The notes: generated by a model not told the origin, from the letters alone. Counted from the stretch's first letter, positions 32,462 to 40,513 are shown. The stretch is DNA of 64,000 nucleotides from Guptibacillus spartinae (GCF_028610625.1 NZ_JAQQWU010000010.1:62001-126000), one strand, 5' to 3'. Numbers and translations are program-made.

Positions 32462-33251
32462 ATGGCAGATCGAAAATTTGTAATGATTACAGGTTCAACA
32501 TCCGGTTTGGGCTTTGAGTTAGCAAAATTATTTGCGAACGATGGTTATGATGTGGCGATGTCTGGATCTAGTGAGAACATTTATAACTCAGCCAAAGAAA
32601 TTGAAAAATCAGGAGTAGAAGCTTACCCTTTTCAAGCTGATGCCTCAACGTATGAAGGGGTAGAAGCCTTTTGGAAGTTTGTAAAAAGCAAGAATAGAAA
32701 GCTAGATTCAGCTGTATTGAATGTTGGAATGAGTATTGGTGGTTCATTCTTAGATAATGATTTAAAAGAAGAGTTGAAATTAATTGATCTTAATATAAAA
32801 GGAACTGTACATATGGCGAAGCGTGTCGTTCGAGATATGGTCCCGAATAAAGAGGGAGATATTCTAATTGTTTCTTCTGTCTCTGCGACTTTACCGACAC
32901 CTTATGAAACGGTATATGGTCCTTCTAAAGCATTCGGGTTTATGTTTGCAGAAAGAAGCTTTGAGAGAAGAGTTAAGTGAAACAGGCGTGAATGTAACAG
33001 CCATGCTTCCTGGTGCGACCAATACTAATTTTCATCTTAATGCTGGCATGGATTCTACTTACTTTGGGGACGAAAAGAACAAAAATGATAAAGAATTAGT
33101 AGCAAAACAGGGGTATGAAGCTTTAAAGAATAAGCTAGATCACGTAGTTTGTGGTGATGAAGCTACGAAAAAAGAAGCAGAAGACAATAAAACAACACCT
33201 GAAGATGTAAAAGCGTCGAGACATGCTAAAAAAGCCAAGCCTCAACAGTAA
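32462..33251 (+). pseudogene. short-chain dehydrogenase broken by a 4-base duplication
   Basis: A classical SDR: TGSTSGLGFELAKLFANDGY near the start (cofactor site), LNVG motif, Ser in ILIVSSVSA and the catalytic YxxxK in VYGPSKAFG. At 32950-32957 the sequence AGAA is repeated (GC-AGAA-AGAA-GC). After it the original frame ends at a stop near 32980, while the next frame continues ALREELSETGVNVTAMLPGA to 33251. Removing one AGAA would give FAEALREELSETG, the expected family sequence. It is therefore a frameshifted gene, or a sequencing error. Start ATG 32462 (or 32459) after TAGGAGC. The C-terminus carries an unusual Lys-rich tail. Confidence 0.8.
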
Positions 33252-33267
33252 TTTTCTAATCTCCCTA

Positions 33268-33303
33268 AAGAAGGAGCTTATCTAATCAGATAGGCTCCTT
33301 CTT
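33268..33303 (+). terminator. terminator after the SDR gene
   Basis: AAGAAGGAGC and CTCCTTCTT arms enclose a smaller TCT/AGA stem, followed by AATTGT. Strong stem, moderate T-tract. Confidence 0.75.
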
Positions 33304-33407
33304 AATTGTCATCAAAGATTGAGGTATGATGTGTTTTTTGAAATAATTGGTACTAAGGTTTTGGGAAGATAGTTTTGGGCGATTGAGTGGAAAGGGAGCT
33401 GAGCTTA

Positions 33408-33614
33408 ATGGAAAAACTCCTAGGTAAACTAGTCTATTTACTCATTACTAGTTTGATCTTATACGGATTCTTTAAGATGATTCAATTCATTTACAATAAA
33501 TATATACCTTACAGTTTTGCTACAGATGCAGTCGGCGTCATCGTATTTGTCATTATTTGCATTCCTCTTTCACTAGTCATCAGCCATAACTTATTAAAGG
33601 CAGCAAGGAAATAA
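33408..33614 (+). CDS. small two-helix membrane protein (68 aa)
   Basis: A 68-residue protein from ATG 33408, ten bases after AAAGGGAG; the frame upstream to GTG 33387 runs through that ribosome site and is unlikely. Two long hydrophobic helices (about 8-28 and 43-60) are separated by a polar loop and the end is basic (KAARK). Family not recognised. Confidence 0.6.
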   Translation: MEKLLGKLVYLLITSLILYGFFKMIQFIYNKYIPYSFATDAVGVIVFVIICIPLSLVISHNLLKAARK

Positions 33615-33716
33615 TCGTAACAAGGTGAAAAGATTTCTGTAAATGTAGGAAGAACCATGTGAATATTGAAGTTCTAGTAGAGGGATTGATTGGCAGCTGA
33701 GCCTTGGAAACTATAA

Positions 33717-33842
33717 CTCATTCATTCCGAATGGCGATTGAGTGTGATAGCTTTAGCGGCATTTAGCGGGGGAAGTACAGGAAGTCAACTCGTGTTTCTT
33801 AAAGAGGTGCCCTATCTCCCACCTGATTATGATGAATGGTGA
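33717..33842 (+). other. possible gene remnant with SEWRLSVI motif
   Basis: Between a TAA at 33714 and TGA at 33840 there are 41 codons without a start preceded by a ribosome site. They read HSEWRLSVIALAAFSGGSTG and then LVFLKEVPYLPPDYDEW. The first part resembles the start of the small membrane protein at 35169 (RRSEWRISVILLGG). It may be the 3' end of a decayed gene. It occupies most of the gap 33615-33899. Confidence 0.3.
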
Positions 33843-33899
33843 TGGCTAATGTCATGTATGTGCTCTATAAGAGAAGGAAGAAAGGCAGGGCGGAAAACA

Positions 33900-34466
33900 A
33901 TGATCATGGATAAGTTCCTACTGTACTGGGAGAATAACTTATTTAAGCCAATGAGAATAGGTAGTGATAAACAGAAGCAAGCATTTAAAGCAATAGAAGA
34001 ACTGGGAATTTTAAACGAATTAGAGCCCTACCATCCAACATTGTGTGGCACCATCCCACTTGGTGTCGATGTCGAGGGCTCCGATTTGGACATGATTATG
34101 GAGGTCATGAATTTAGATGAATTCGAACATAAATTAAAAGCTTTGTATGGAAATAAACAGAATTTCAAAATGAAGCGAACCACGATAAGAGATAAAGAGG
34201 TTGTTAAAGCGAAGTTTGTTTTCAATGATTTTGAATTTGAGTTATTAGGCCAAAACGAGCCTGTCCATCATCAGAACGCCTATCTTCATATGATGATTGA
34301 ATTTCAGTTGCTTCAAATGTTTCCTGACCTGCAACCAAAAGTATTAGCTCTTAGAAAACAAGGTTACAAAACTGAACCAGCATTTTGTAAGATACTCGAA
34401 ATTACTGGAGATTCATATAGTGGGCTAATCCACTATGGAAGGAAAATGAAATGGGATCAAAAATGA
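33900..34466 (+). CDS. DUF4269 family nucleotidyltransferase-like protein
   Basis: About 188 residues from ATG 33900 (ATG 33906 also possible; GTG/ATG starts further upstream lack ribosome sites). The segment GTIPLGVDVEGSDLDMIMEV has the G-x-DxxxSDLD arrangement of nucleotidyltransferase-fold proteins, as in the DUF4269 family. The later part VHHQNAYLHMMIEFQLLQM and LRKQGYKTEPAF is characteristic of it. Some related folds modify tRNA or antibiotics; the substrate here is unknown. Confidence 0.75.
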   Translation: MIMDKFLLYWENNLFKPMRIGSDKQKQAFKAIEELGILNELEPYHPTLCGTIPLGVDVEGSDLDMIMEVMNLDEFEHKLKALYGNKQNFKMKRTTIRDKEVVKAKFVFNDFEFELLGQNEPVHHQNAYLHMMIEFQLLQMFPDLQPKVLALRKQGYKTEPAFCKILEITGDSYSGLIHYGRKMKWDQK

Positions 34467-34525
34467 ATTGAAAGAATGGATCTGGAATAAATGATTACAT
34501 CCAACACTTGGCTACGGAGGCACAT

Positions 34526-35182
34526 ATGAAAACTCATTATTATTTAGGTTGGTTTACCAATTTCTTTCCAAAGAAACTGAGCGAGGTGTTACAGGAGGAG
34601 CTAACGGATAGGAAATCGCTTGTTATGATTAGCTCGAATCCTTCTATGTATGAAGAAGTGGGGGCTACTGAACGCTCGTGGCTTGATCAGGCTGGTCTCT
34701 TTTTTGAAGAATATCACTTAATAAATGATCGTGTACAGAAGGGAGAGGCTCTAGCGAAAATTGAAAATGCTTCCGTCCTTTTCTTATTAGGTGGAGATAC
34801 CATGAAACAAAATGATTTTTTGATGCGCTATGAATTATCGCAAGCAATAAAAGAAAGCAATGCCGTTGTGATGGGAGCAAGTGCGGGTGCAATCAATATG
34901 TCCACTAAATGGCTATGCTCGAAAACCTTCGGATATGAAGTGGACCAGAGCTCAGTTTATGACGGAGTCGGTCTTGATGATTTTTCGATCTTATCTCATT
35001 TTGACCTTGAAAATAATCTTGATGGGGTTCAAAGCGAGTTTTCTCTCTTATCGGAAGAAATGAATATTTATGCCTCGAACAAAGATTGTGCTGTACGTGT
35101 CAAGGGAGACAAGATTGATATTTTGGGAGATGTTTTTTTAATTTCTCATTCAACGATTCGGAAATTGGATGAGACGCTCTGA
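34526..35182 (+). CDS. S51-family peptidase E-like protein
   Basis: A 218-residue protein from ATG 34526, seven bases after GGAGG; the longer frame from 34508 includes that site. The fold signature is LFLLGGDTMKQN followed by the nucleophile elbow VVMGASAGAINMS with Ser119, as in peptidase E (alpha-aspartyl dipeptidase) and cyanophycinases. No signal peptide, so it acts in the cytosol, unlike the secreted S51 protein at 1.7 kb. The C-terminal His of the triad is probably in ILSHFDLENN. Overlaps the next small gene by 14 bases. Confidence 0.82.
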   Translation: MKTHYYLGWFTNFFPKKLSEVLQEELTDRKSLVMISSNPSMYEEVGATERSWLDQAGLFFEEYHLINDRVQKGEALAKIENASVLFLLGGDTMKQNDFLMRYELSQAIKESNAVVMGASAGAINMSTKWLCSKTFGYEVDQSSVYDGVGLDDFSILSHFDLENNLDGVQSEFSLLSEEMNIYASNKDCAVRVKGDKIDILGDVFLISHSTIRKLDETL

Positions 35183-35354
35183 GTGGCGTATCAGTGTGAT
35201 CCTCCTCGGTGGACTTCTTGGGACGTTTAGTACGATTTCATTCCTTCGACATGAATTGAACCTGACATACGCATTAGGATACCTGGCCGTTTGGGTATTC
35301 GTCTTGATTGGTAATGCGATTTACGTGATTTATAAAAAAAATAAAAACGGTTAG
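35169..35354 (+). CDS. small two-helix membrane protein (61 aa)
   Basis: A 61-residue protein whose ATG 35169 lies inside the 3' end of the S51 gene, suggesting translational coupling. It starts MRRSEWRISVILL, has two hydrophobic helices (about 7-25 and 33-53) and a Lys-rich end. There is no clear ribosome site because of the overlap. The start shares SEWR-x-SVI with a fragment at 33.7 kb. Function unknown. Confidence 0.55.
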   Translation: MRRSEWRISVILLGGLLGTFSTISFLRHELNLTYALGYLAVWVFVLIGNAIYVIYKKNKNG

Positions 35355-35445
35355 AACAAGAACCATCCTTCAGATAAGTTGTACCGAATAGAATGTCCGA
35401 ACACCCCCCTTCATAGACTTAGAGAAAAGAAGGGAAGTGATCCTA

Positions 35446-35808
35446 ATGTTTGGATGGAGTGCGGTTGTTGTAGCTGCAGCGTTTGTCATTCTCGTTGTCT
35501 ATTTGATTCTGACGTTACGAAAAGTGATGGCAACACTGGCTGAAACGAAAGAAACGCTGTCAGGTGTCCGACATTCAGTTAATGGCATTACAGAAGAAGC
35601 GGAGGAACTGATTCATACCGCTAATCAAATTTCGGATGATGTGAAAGGGAAAATGGAAGCTGTTGATCCATTAATCGAGTCTGCTCATGATGTGGGGGAT
35701 ATGATACATGATGTCACGAGCAACATAAAACGAACGGCTTTACAGAAGAGTAGTCGGAAAACCATTCGTACTCAAGAAAGCAAGCCGGTGCAAGTGAGAG
35801 TGAAGTAA
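35446..35808 (+). CDS. DUF948 family membrane-anchored protein
   Basis: About 120 residues from ATG 35446 after AAGGGAAGTGATC (the GTG at 35437 lies within that site). One N-terminal membrane helix (about 2-25) is followed by a long heptad-rich region of the methyl-accepting/DUF948 type: LAETKETLSGVRHSVNGITE, EEAEELIHTANQISDDV. The tail is basic. B. subtilis YtxG, a general-stress protein, is of this family. Role in the cell envelope is unknown. It has its own terminator. Confidence 0.8.
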   Translation: MFGWSAVVVAAAFVILVVYLILTLRKVMATLAETKETLSGVRHSVNGITEEAEELIHTANQISDDVKGKMEAVDPLIESAHDVGDMIHDVTSNIKRTALQKSSRKTIRTQESKPVQVRVK

Positions 35809-35855
35809 AGAAAGAGGCGCTTCCTTGACAATCGAAGGTTTCCTAATCTATTAGC

Positions 35856-35882
35856 AAAAAGAAGCCTGCGGGCTTCTTTTTT
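35856..35882 (+). terminator. terminator after DUF948 gene
   Basis: AAAAAGAAGCC and GGCTTCTTTTTT hairpin with a short loop. Confidence 0.9.
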
Positions 35883-35998
35883 GAGTTGGGAAGAAAAGAG
35901 GATTGAGTTATCTGTCTTATTTTGGAATAATTGGTACAAAAGCATTGTAGATTGTGATGATCATTAATCTCAAATTAGAGGGGGCATAGAGCACAGCC

Positions 35999-36229
35999 AT
36001 GTACACTTTACTTTGGATGGTAATAATTTTCTCAACAATTGGACTGATGATCCTTGTGTCTTTGAAGAAAAGGATGGAAAGTAAGCTAGCATTTATAAGA
36101 GCAGCTGGTGAAACTGAAGAAAGTGCCCGAGCGAGTCGGTCTATTATTTTATGGATCTGGAGTGCAGTAGCATGGGGAATCGTGAGTATGAGTCTTATTT
36201 CTTGGTGGTTTAATCACTATTTTGGATAA
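35999..36229 (+). CDS. small two-helix membrane protein (76 aa)
   Basis: A 76-residue protein with hydrophobic helices at about 3-23 and 49-71 and a charged middle (KKRMESKLAF, GETEESARASRS). ATG 35999; the GAGGGGG ribosome site is rather far upstream (about 15 bases). No known family. The upstream region shares AATAATTGGTAC with the region before the 33408 gene. Confidence 0.55.
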   Translation: MYTLLWMVIIFSTIGLMILVSLKKRMESKLAFIRAAGETEESARASRSIILWIWSAVAWGIVSMSLISWWFNHYFG

Positions 36230-36367
36230 CCGTGGTTTGAGCATATTATGACATTTACTAGGTTTAAGAGTGATTAACCAACGAATTAAGTTGAATGTCA
36301 TGCATTTCTGGAACCAAACAGCGATCTAACTCGTAAGTCATAAAAAAGACAAACGGGAGGCATTGGT

Positions 36368-36862
36368 ATGAGTCAACTTTACATAAAACAGAAGGTCTTC
36401 AGCCTTAGCGGGAAATATACAGTAAAGGATCACCAAGAGAACGATCAATACTACGTGGAAGGGAGCTTTTTACAGGTTCCAAAGACTTTCTCCATTATGA
36501 ACACTTCACGAGAGGAAGTAGCCCTTATTGAGAAAAAAGTCTTCAGCTTTTTACCCAAATTTTTAGTTGAAGTAAACGGTCAGGAAATATTAACCATTAA
36601 GAAGGAATTTTCTTTCTTAAAAGCACGCTATACCATTGATGCAGCGGGGATTAAAGTGAATGGAAATTGGTGGGACATGGATTTTCAAGTGTTGCAAGAT
36701 GATGAAATCATAGCGGAAGTGGGTAAGGAATGGTTCACCTGGGGCGACAGTTACAAAGTACAAATCCTAGACGATAAGATGGAAACAATTATTATTGCGC
36801 TCGTTGTTGCGATTGATTGTGTGAAGTCTGACCAGGCAGCTGCTGCTTCAGCATCGATGTAA
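36368..36862 (+). CDS. LURP-one-related (tubby-like) protein, YxjI type
   Basis: A 164-residue beta-barrel protein with ATG 36368 after ACGGGAGGCATTGGT. The LOR pattern is clear: LYIKQKVFSLSGKYTVKD, then alternating strands such as EKKVFSFLPKFLVEV, IKKEFSFLKARYTI and WDMDFQVLQDDEIIAEV, then KEWFTWGDSYKVQI and a hydrophobic helix LVVAIDCV. B. subtilis YxjI is comparable. The fold resembles scramblase and tubby C-terminal domains that bind membranes; no bacterial function is established as far as I know. Confidence 0.88.
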   Translation: MSQLYIKQKVFSLSGKYTVKDHQENDQYYVEGSFLQVPKTFSIMNTSREEVALIEKKVFSFLPKFLVEVNGQEILTIKKEFSFLKARYTIDAAGIKVNGNWWDMDFQVLQDDEIIAEVGKEWFTWGDSYKVQILDDKMETIIIALVVAIDCVKSDQAAAASASM

Positions 36863-36882
36863 TAGGCAGAAATAAAGTGAGG

Positions 36883-36908
36883 AGCTTATCGGCAATAAGC
36901 TTCTTTTT
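36883..36908 (+). terminator. terminator after LOR gene
   Basis: AGCTTAT-CGGCA-ATAAGCT hairpin followed by TCTTTTT. Confidence 0.75.
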
Positions 36909-36950
36909 AGTTGAATTAAGAATGAAAAATAAAAATGAAGAGGGAGTTAG

Positions 36951-37460
36951 ATGAAGCAAAAACCTAAAACAGCGATCTTACCTGTGCTGCTATTATCTTT
37001 GGCTTTGAATATCTTTCTTACTTCTCACTATTTTTACGAAAAGAAGAGAGAAGAGGAAAGTTTAGGTCAGGTGATAAATTCCATCATGTTTAATATGAAT
37101 GAAGCGGTCATACAATTAAATGATCTTGATCAAAGCAGCCCAGATGATAAGGGCCGTCTGATCATAGCTCAGAGTAAGGTTGCGGAAAATGAAGGATTGA
37201 TCAATGCACATATAAAGGAAATGCCACAAAACCTCGTTTCCTGGAATGGTGGAATGGGTGTTGGGTTAGGTAACGGAATAGTTGGAGTAAGTGAAGTAGG
37301 CGCAAAAGAAGCAGTAGAGGACATTTTGAATTTTAAGAAGGGGTATGACAAGGAGATACAACACGTTAATCCAGAAGAGCAACCTTATGAAGCCATACAA
37401 GTGATTGAAAATGTTCTGAGTAGCAAGAAATATATGGGGGAGCGTTTTATATATAAATAA
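36951..37460 (+). CDS. membrane-anchored protein of unknown function
   Basis: A 169-residue protein with ATG 36951 after GAGGGAGTTAG. One N-terminal hydrophobic segment (about 8-24) with basic residues before it anchors it with the rest outside. The external part is helical and acidic, with an unusual glycine stretch WNGGMGVGLGNGIVG in the middle. I do not recognise the family. The GNAT gene follows after 15 bases. Confidence 0.6.
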   Translation: MKQKPKTAILPVLLLSLALNIFLTSHYFYEKKREEESLGQVINSIMFNMNEAVIQLNDLDQSSPDDKGRLIIAQSKVAENEGLINAHIKEMPQNLVSWNGGMGVGLGNGIVGVSEVGAKEAVEDILNFKKGYDKEIQHVNPEEQPYEAIQVIENVLSSKKYMGERFIYK

Positions 37461-37475
37461 GGGAAGTGTGTCGAA

Positions 37476-37943
37476 ATGTTGGATTTCAAAACCATCAATC
37501 TCTCAAAACATCGTGACGTAGCTATACAATTTCGCAAAGATTCCTTTCTCGTCAGTTTTGGCGACCTTACCGAGTTTGGAGATGAAAATGAATACATCAA
37601 AAGGCTAGAAGAAAAGATAAATGAATTTCCAAGTGGTTTTGTGATGGTAGAAAAAGATGGAGAATGGATCGGACAGCTTGAATTATCCGTAAAAGAATAT
37701 GAAGGCAGAAAAATTGGGTATGTCAACTTATATTATTTGGTCCCTGAATTTCGTGGGAATGGAATAGGAAAAGAGCTGCATCAGTACGCATCAAATTTTT
37801 TTACTGCAAACCATTTAAACGAATTTCATTTAAGAGTTTCGCCTTCAAATTTAGCTGCATTAAAATTCTATCATAAACTTGGTATGGAAAAGATCGGAAC
37901 AGAATTAGACGGCAAAGTGATTAGGATGAGAGGAGTTCTCTAA
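37476..37943 (+). CDS. GNAT-family N-acetyltransferase
   Basis: A 155-residue GNAT protein, ATG 37476 after AAGGGAAGTG. The acetyl-CoA site is LVPEFRGNGIGKELHQYA and the C-terminal pattern is SPSNLAALKFYHKLGMEKIG. The N-terminal YIKRLEEKINEFPSG region suggests a member acting on a small amine. Substrate unknown. Followed by a terminator. Confidence 0.88.
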   Translation: MLDFKTINLSKHRDVAIQFRKDSFLVSFGDLTEFGDENEYIKRLEEKINEFPSGFVMVEKDGEWIGQLELSVKEYEGRKIGYVNLYYLVPEFRGNGIGKELHQYASNFFTANHLNEFHLRVSPSNLAALKFYHKLGMEKIGTELDGKVIRMRGVL

Positions 37944-37991
37944 TTACATTTTGTTGTATTTTTATTAACCTTTATCCTGCAAATGTAAGGT

Positions 37992-38020
37992 GGGAGCTCA
38001 AACATGAGGCTCCCGTTTTT
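37992..38020 (+). terminator. terminator after GNAT gene
   Basis: GGGAGC and GCTCCC stem followed by GTTTTT; also lies downstream of the convergent minus-strand gene. Confidence 0.75.
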
Positions 38021-38035
38021 GTAATAAACTCTTGG

Positions 38036-38467
38036 TTAGCTTTTAAGAATATGTCGAAAAAGAAATGGAGCGAATAAGGAGAAAAGCAGCACACTAAGTG
38101 TTATCCACCACCCAATTGATTGAAAGATGTCTTCGGGGCTAACAAACGTGTATCCTAAATAGGATAAAAACAAAAGCCCTTGTAGAGCCTTCAACGTTTT
38201 CGCTTCGGCTTCATTCTTCTCGGCTACAACTCTTTCATCTGTCTCAGAAACCATCCATTGAGGATGCTTTCTTATTTTCATCAGTTTAAGAGAGCTTGCG
38301 AGTGCTGCACTGAAAGGAATTAGCGATAGCGCTAAAAAGGCTTTGTTGTTAATAAAGAAAGTGCCTGTTGTTTCCAATACTACCCAGGTGGCAAAAAGGA
38401 CTAAACTAACAAATAACGTAAACCAAATGATTAATTTCGTTTCCTTAACGAGCTTTTCAACACTCAT
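38036..38467 (-). CDS. membrane protein paired with XRE regulator
   Basis: A 143-residue protein with four hydrophobic segments (about 11-31, 40-58, 93-108 and 117-138) and a cytoplasmic middle loop RKHPQWMVSETDERVVAEKN. The DERxxxxxxxA-like loop is common in small membrane proteins that accompany XRE-type regulators in Firmicutes (DUF2178-like). It starts 3 bases after the regulator stop codon, so the two are translated together. The function of these pairs is not known to me. Confidence 0.7.
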   Translation of the reverse strand: MSVEKLVKETKLIIWFTLFVSLVLFATWVVLETTGTFFINNKAFLALSLIPFSAALASSLKLMKIRKHPQWMVSETDERVVAEKNEAEAKTLKALQGLLFLSYLGYTFVSPEDIFQSIGWWITLSVLLFSLFAPFLFRHILKS

Positions 38468-38470
38468 GAA

Positions 38471-38665
38471 TCATTCCTCCCAAAATAAATCATCTAACGT
38501 TTTATTTAAGACTTTGCATATTGCTGTACACAATTTTAGGCTTGGGTTATAGTTGCCACTTTCAATTAAATTAATCGTTTGCCTTGTTACTCCAACCATC
38601 GCTGCTAATTTTTCTTGAGAAACATCTGCTTCCACACGAGCGATCTTTATTTTTTTGTTTTTCAA
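38471..38665 (-). CDS. XRE-family HTH regulator (64 aa)
   Basis: A 64-residue single-domain Cro/CI-type regulator: KIARVEADVSQEKLAAMVGV and TRQTINLIESGNYNPSLKLC form the HTH, ending CKVLNKTLDDLFWEE. TTG start, twelve bases after AGGAGG. This is the compact YgzD/YvaO-like class that usually represses its own operon. A long inverted repeat directly upstream (38705-38750) is the likely operator. The membrane protein gene follows in the same transcript. Confidence 0.92.
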   Translation of the reverse strand: MKNKKIKIARVEADVSQEKLAAMVGVTRQTINLIESGNYNPSLKLCTAICKVLNKTLDDLFWEE

Positions 38666-38704
38666 TAAGCATCAGCACCTCCTGTTGTTCTCAGTATATT
38701 ATGT

Positions 38705-38750
38705 AGCATCTTACAAAATGTCACTTATAAATGACATTTTGTAAGGTGCT
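38705..38750. promoter_or_regulatory. 19-bp inverted repeat over the XRE promoter
   Basis: AGCATCTTACAAAATGTCA (38705-38723) and its near-perfect complement (38732-38750) are separated by 8 bases; 18 of 19 positions pair. On the minus strand ATGACA and TAATAT, 17 bases apart, form a candidate promoter whose -35 and spacer lie inside the repeat, as expected for autorepression by the XRE protein. Confidence 0.7.
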
Positions 38751-38868
38751 GCTTCCGATCGTTTGTAGGAGGGTTCGTGCCTTAGGACGTTGAATATACA
38801 TAATGAGTCTATTTATTGGAGGAGCGTTAAAAGGCTCTACAGATAATAATCATACTTGGGGGACAAAC

Positions 38869-39504
38869 ATGATAAAGTTCGAATTAGAAAATGGCATTAC
38901 GAATAAGGAAGAGCTGAGAGCGTTAGTCGGGGAACCGAGTGAAAGGGCTAAGAATAAAGTGATTTCTCATATAGATGAAAACTGTAGAAATTTCTTAGCG
39001 ATGTCACCATTTCTCATGATGGCCACATCAGATTCAGAGGGGAATTGCGATAGTTCGCCAAGAGGAGATGCTCCTGGTTTTGTTCAAGTTATGGATGATC
39101 AGTGGCTCGTTATTCCTGAGCGGCCTGGAAATAAGCGACTGGATTCAATTATGAACATTCTCTCCAATTCACGTATTGGGTTAATTTTTCTAATTCCAGG
39201 ATTAGAAGAAACGTTACGAATAAACGGAAAGGCGACGATCATGAAAGATGAAAAAGTCCTTAAGACCATGCACGTAGGTGGAAAAGTACCACTTCTCGGC
39301 ATCGCAGTAAAAGTAGAAGAGTGCTTTATACATTGTGCAAAAGCATTGAAGCGATCCAACCTTTGGGATAGCGAGTCATGGCCGTCAAAAGAGGTATTGC
39401 CAAAACCGGCAAAGATTTTAGCTGAGCATACGAATTTACCAGGAATGACAGAAGAAAAGGTGGCGGAAGGTTTAAGAGAGAGTTATAGCAAGAGAATGTA
39501 TTAA
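38869..39504 (+). CDS. PPOX-type FMN-binding flavoprotein (MSMEG_1061-like)
   Basis: About 211 residues from ATG 38869 after GGGGGAC; the open frame to 38803 is not supported. It belongs to the pyridoxamine 5'-phosphate oxidase-like split-barrel family: FLMMATSDSEGNCDSSPRGD, LVIPERPGNKRLDSIMNIL, IGLIFLIPGLEETLRINGKA. These bind FMN or F420 and reduce or oxidise small molecules. The MSMEG_1061 subgroup has no settled substrate. It is not the PdxH enzyme proper. Single-gene unit. Confidence 0.88.
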   Translation: MIKFELENGITNKEELRALVGEPSERAKNKVISHIDENCRNFLAMSPFLMMATSDSEGNCDSSPRGDAPGFVQVMDDQWLVIPERPGNKRLDSIMNILSNSRIGLIFLIPGLEETLRINGKATIMKDEKVLKTMHVGGKVPLLGIAVKVEECFIHCAKALKRSNLWDSESWPSKEVLPKPAKILAEHTNLPGMTEEKVAEGLRESYSKRMY

Positions 39505-39578
39505 GCTTGTGAAACGGGAGATTCAAGGTTAAATGGAGAGGAGCGATGGATGAATTTTCTTGGGAAGGGGAGTGTGTA

Positions 39579-40187
39579 ATGGAATCCACTGTTTCAAAAT
39601 CAGATGTACGAGGTACTGCTTCAGGAGTTATGTTTATGGCTTTTTTTGGTACTGTATGGGCTGATGTTGGGATTGGAGGTTTACAAGAATTACGATCAGT
39701 ATGGTTGTTGCTTCTAGCTATCTTGATTGGTGCCACTTTGTTTTTTTTCGGAGTTGCATTAATTAGAGCTTCGAGAGACTTGTCTAATACGAGGGCGTTC
39801 ACGAATAAAAATGTTTATAAGTGGTTTAATCTTGTTTTTATAACCGAATTTCTTCTTATCTTTTTAGCTGCCTACGTCTGTCAGTCCACTGGACATTTTG
39901 ATTGGTTTTTCCCAATCATGGCGGTAATTGTAGGTATCCATTTCCTTCCACTCGCCTATCTTTTCCAGGTGAAGGCATATTATTATACAGGTACGCTTAT
40001 TACTTTACTCGCCATTGTAACGATGCTTTTTGTTCCTATGTACGTGACAATAGGAGGCTATCAAATTAACACATGGTGGTCATTAGTTGGCTTTGGTTCA
40101 ATGTTGATCCTTTGGATTACTAGCGCGATGATCCTTTCGATGGGAAGAATGTTGCTTAGAATGTCTAGGAACAGCCGGAAAAACTAA
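39579..40187 (+). CDS. six-helix membrane protein, unknown function
   Basis: About 202 residues from ATG 39579 after GAAGGGGAGTGTGTA; ATG 39546 after GAGAGGAGCG would add 11 residues. Six hydrophobic segments (roughly 13-30, 37-60, 83-103, 108-125, 131-150, 160-182). Motifs such as MFMAFFGTVWADVGIGG are not known to me. No enzymatic residues stand out. It ends in a bidirectional terminator facing the GerPA-like genes. Confidence 0.65.
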   Translation: MESTVSKSDVRGTASGVMFMAFFGTVWADVGIGGLQELRSVWLLLLAILIGATLFFFGVALIRASRDLSNTRAFTNKNVYKWFNLVFITEFLLIFLAAYVCQSTGHFDWFFPIMAVIVGIHFLPLAYLFQVKAYYYTGTLITLLAIVTMLFVPMYVTIGGYQINTWWSLVGFGSMLILWITSAMILSMGRMLLRMSRNSRKN

Positions 40188-40233
40188 AAAAGAGGAGGGG
40201 GATGCATGATTCAGACATCCTTCTCCTCTTTTT
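40186..40233. terminator. bidirectional terminator
   Basis: AAAAAGAGGAGGGGGATG and CATCCTTCTCCTCTTTTT form an 18-bp stem (one mismatch) between convergent genes. Confidence 0.9.
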
Positions 40234-40259
40234 ATTAGTTATTATTGATTAGTGATCTT

Positions 40260-40493
40260 CTAAACAACACTGTTCTTAATGGAGTTCGAGTCACTTACAT
40301 CAGCATCAACAACGTAGCTGATGGGGATATATACAGCGGTAATGTCACCGTTTTCCTCTCCAAATCCCTGGTTTCGTTTCGTAGATAAAAACACATCGGC
40401 CTGTTGCGTTGCAGAAAAGTTAATCATGGAATTTCGTTCCAAAATGTTAACTTTAAAGCCTAACAAGTTGATGACCGTAGGTGCAAAAATCAT
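40260..40493 (-). CDS. GerPA/GerPF-like spore germination protein
   Basis: A 77-residue protein with the GerPA/GerPF pattern: a first strand INLLGFKVNI, a middle SATQQADVFLS, then NQGFGEENGD and a final VVDADVSDSN. Family members are small beta proteins in the spore coat that help nutrients reach germinant receptors. ATG after GAGGATGAGGCATC. The neighbour at 40514 is a paralogue 20 bases upstream in the same direction, and a third paralogue is at 41346. Confidence 0.75.
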   Translation of the reverse strand: MIFAPTVINLLGFKVNILERNSMINFSATQQADVFLSTKRNQGFGEENGDITAVYIPISYVVDADVSDSNSIKNSVV

Positions 40494-40513
40494 GATGCCT
40501 CATCCTCTCTGTC

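Noticed and set aside
31674-33251. Horizontally acquired resistance island (SatA-like gene, AT-rich gap, broken SDR)
   Set aside because: No integrase, transposase, direct repeats or tRNA are present; SatA-like genes are common chromosomal genes in Bacillus.
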